Below are positions 61,458-64,000 of a stretch of 64,000 nt of DNA, piece by piece (the stretch's first letter is position 1; the number at the start of each line of letters is the position of its first letter). The notes beneath the pieces are model-generated. The model was not told where the DNA came from and did not search any database. It saw only the letters and a list, made by a program, of their open reading frames with translations. Origin of the DNA: Daucus carota subsp. sativus. Its lineage: Eukaryota > Streptophyta > Magnoliopsida > Apiales > Apiaceae. Position numbers and translations under genes: made by a program. The stretch lies in the NCBI RefSeq assembly GCF_001625215.2, contig NC_030389.2, positions 43,885,454 through 43,949,453 on the forward strand. Direction: 5' to 3'.

Positions 61458-64000
61458 ATGAAGTTTGGCAAAGAATTCATATCCCAAATGGTGCCAGAAT
61501 GGCAAGGAGCATACATGGACTATGCATACCTCAAAACCCTTCTAAAAGAAATCCATCTTTTCAAATTCAAAACAAAACCACCACAATCAACCACCAATGC
61601 ACAAGGACTAACAAGAAGGCTCACTCTGTACCGAGCTTTCAGTGGCCTAACTCAAAGAATCACTTCTCCTGGAATCAGCTCCAATACTAATGACATCGAG
61701 AGCCAACCGATCCTAGTGAATTCGGTCAAGAAATCAGATGGGGAATTCGGATTAGAAACCATGTTTCTAATGACAGGAGATGAAGGTGGTGAGTATGAGC
61801 TTGTGTACTTCAGAAGACTTGATGATGAGTTCAATAAGGTAATTAAGTTTTATAGAGGTAAAGTTGATGAGGTGATGAAGGAGGCTGCAGTGCTGAACAA
61901 ACAAATGGATGCCCTGATAGCTTTTCGGATAAAAGTGGATGATCCACACTATGAATGGCCGGATAGTGCCAGAGAGATGACTCGTCTTGCTTCGGATGTT
62001 GCTGCCTCAACGGCTTCATTAGCAGCTTCTACTCCTGGAATGAAAGCCAGCAGTAAGCCTTTTTATACATTTGGTTTTTGATAATCACACACACACAGAC
62101 ACACTAAAGAACCGTCCTGCCTTTGACAAGGTTTGAACCCTCGACGTCCTGTGAAGAGAGCGAGAGAGATACTTTGTAAAAGTATAAACATCCATATATA
62201 TGATAGGGCTTCTTTCAAAAATACCTAAGTTGCAAGGTTTTGTTTTCAAAAATACGTTGTAACCTGAAAATCAACTGCTTTCAACCAGCGTTGCAACCTC
62301 ATATGCAATTTTGACCGTATATTTGAAAATAAGCTTGAAAACATGGGTATTTTTGCAAGTTTCCCTAGTATAATAAGTACTTGTGTTTAATGTGTAGGGA
62401 GAGTGACTGTGATGGATATGATAGAAGAGGACAGATCACTCGAGGCACAGTCAGATGAACCATCAGCCGATCAAGAGAAAGGAAAGCAAGGAAACAAATT
62501 TGTTCAAGGACTCAAGGCAATGAACTCGAAAGATTATGATGATCAGAAAGAAGTTTTCAATGAAAACAGAGGTACTGGTCAAGAACTCAAGCCAATGAGT
62601 AATATGAGGACGAAAAGACCTGCTCCATTGGAAATACTTAACCGTGTGACGATAAATAATACACTTGAGACGCCCCGTTCATCCATTAGAGGCATTCTCA
62701 ATGTTCCTAATCAGACAGAGTTGAAATTTAGCAAGGAAAACCTTAGCAAAGTTGAAGATCAACTAAAAAGCGCATTTGTTGAATTTGACCACAAGCTTCG
62801 ACTTCTTAAAAGTTACAGGTATAGATCAGAACTATCAGTTCTGCTGCTCTCTGTACATAATTCTTTCAATGTTGTTCTTATTTCCTCGGAGATTTTATAG
62901 TTCTGGATGATGATTGTAACAGCTTCTTGAACATTATGGCATTCTCAAAAATCATGAAGAAGTACGATAAGGTAATAATTAGGCCGACATTTGGCACTGA
63001 TAATTTCGAGGTTGAAGTTTTTGGAGTTTCTTTTTTCTTACAATTTATGTTTCCTGATCAATTATGCAGATCACTTCCAGATATGCTTCAAAGTCCTACA
63101 TGAAAATGGTCGAGAGCTCTTATCTAGGAAGCTCCGAGGAGGTAAAGTACCTTCAGAGGGCGTTTGGGAATGTGCATTTCATTTCAAATGATGAATTTTA
63201 AATAACAGGATTTGAGTTTTCTTTTCAAATTGCCAGGTTTATACTAATATTTGAATGTCCTGGATTTCAAATGAAATCTAAATCCATATTCCCAAACATG
63301 TTATTTGTTCAAATTCAGAATTTCAAATGAAATCCAGGTTCCCGACAGACCATGAATGTATTTAGGACATTCCTCTTCAGATTAGCATACCAGTATGATG
63401 CTTACAACTAAAACTAAAGTCGATCTTAATTGATCTATCTATGCAAAATTTACAGGTAACTAAGGTGATGGACAGGGTTGAAGCAACATTCATCAAGCAT
63501 TTTTCGAATTCAAATAGAAAGAAAGGACTTAGCATTCTAAGACCAAAGGCTAAAAGGGAAAGACATAGAGTAACTTTCTCTTTAGGCTTCTTTGCCGGGT
63601 GCACAATAACACTTATTTTTGCTCTCGTTTTGCTTATTCATGCGCGCCATATCATGAACAAGGAAGGCCAGAGAAAGTATATGGTAACCATGTTTCCTCT
63701 GTACAGGTCATTTACAGCCCAATTTCCCTATACTGATCTGATCTTTTTTTCCGGTTCTTATCTGATATGTAGCCTATGAATTGTTTGCAGCCTTTTTGCC
63801 TTCATCGTTCTACACATGCTTATGTATGCTGCAAATGTATACTTCTGGAGACGTTATCGGGTCAATTATCCTTTCATATTTGGATTCAAGGAAGGGTCTG
63901 CATTAGGTTACAGAGAGGTTCTTTTAGTTGCATTTGGTTTTGCAGTGTTAGCATTAGCAAGCATTCTTGCAAATCTTGACATGGAGATGGACCCTAAAAC
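61458..64000 (+). CDS. PHO1-type SPX-EXS phosphate transporter homologue (3' end outside window)
   Basis: Exons read: 61458-62052, 62398-62818, 62923-62971, 63070-63141, 63456-63706, 63791 to beyond 64000; about 532 residues visible of the usual 750-800. The start [20 protein letters not shown] is the canonical PHO1-family N-terminus. The SPX domain, which senses inositol pyrophosphates, spans about residues 1-430 with the plant insertion: [64 protein letters not shown]. Then [13 protein letters not shown] leads to membrane segments [37 protein letters not shown] and [18 protein letters not shown]. The C-terminal EXS domain would lie outside. For exon 3 I chose the acceptor at 62922 because it restores SYSFLN; an upstream acceptor near 62900 also keeps frame but inserts non-conserved residues. 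Which PHO1 paralogue this is cannot be decided. Confidence 0.9.
63159..63350. mobile_element. Possible MITE in PHO1-like intron 4
   Basis: Left end gggcgtttgggaat...ggatttcatttcaaat-like sequence and the reverse complement of the right end (ggtctgtcgggaacctggat, then ttcatttgaaat) are loosely inverted, and aaatgaaat words repeat inside. No target duplication was identified, so confidence is low. Confidence 0.35.

Overview
The window is nuclear DNA from a flowering plant. Genes are split by GT-AG introns, the intergenic DNA is AT-rich and full of transposable elements, and every recognisable protein has a plant counterpart (VIK kinase, Rubisco LSMT-type methyltransferase, PHO1-type SPX protein, plant O-fucosyltransferase). 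A eudicot is most likely; I cannot fix the species.

Layout. 1-6760: AT-rich intergenic DNA with a poly(A)-tailed retro-insertion (651-2340) and two short tandem repeats. 6761-8974: RPN6, a 26S proteasome lid subunit, with a 5'UTR intron and an intronless coding region. 10073-16036: an LTR element with two apparently identical 216-bp LTRs and no usable coding sequence. 16704-25077: VIK, an ankyrin-repeat Raf-like kinase in 11 exons; its intron 6 holds a hAT-type element and a 2.2-kb solo LTR with target-site duplication. 25928-27756: p24 exons 2-4 without exon 1. 28436-40154: an Athila-like Ty3/gypsy retrotransposon with an open 1809-residue gag-pol on the minus strand; its left LTR is cut. 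40312-41374: VIK exons 7-11 again. 42225-44989: a complete p24-delta gene. 44990-48077: a LINE-like insertion and a Stowaway-like MITE. 48078-53112: an O-fucosyltransferase family gene with a hAT-type element in intron 6. 54228-57918 (minus): chloroplast Rubisco large-subunit/aldolase lysine methyltransferase. 58248-59352: a Mutator-like element. 60259-60713: a MITE-like repeat. 61126-61355: a very long CT tract just before a PHO1-type gene (61458 onward, cut by the window end).

The most striking structure is a 6.78-kb block, 21653-28435, that reappears at 37950-44732 with a constant offset of 16297 and no difference that I could see. It runs from the solo LTR through VIK exons 7-11 to p24 intron 1. 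The left copy then breaks, over a 4-bp microhomology (GATT), into the middle of an LTR of the Athila-like element. The result keeps exactly one complete VIK (left) and one complete p24 (right), flanked by a broken copy of each. It is either a very recent tandem duplication driven by the retrotransposon, or an assembly that joined a solo-LTR allele to a full-element allele. The truncated LTR also lies in sense orientation upstream of the headless p24 copy, so it could drive a chimeric transcript.

The genes are not an operon and show no common pathway: proteasome, sugar or stress kinase signalling, ER-Golgi cargo sorting, glycosyl transfer, chloroplast protein methylation and phosphate export or sensing. 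All coordinates and splice sites were read by eye, and no database search was run.
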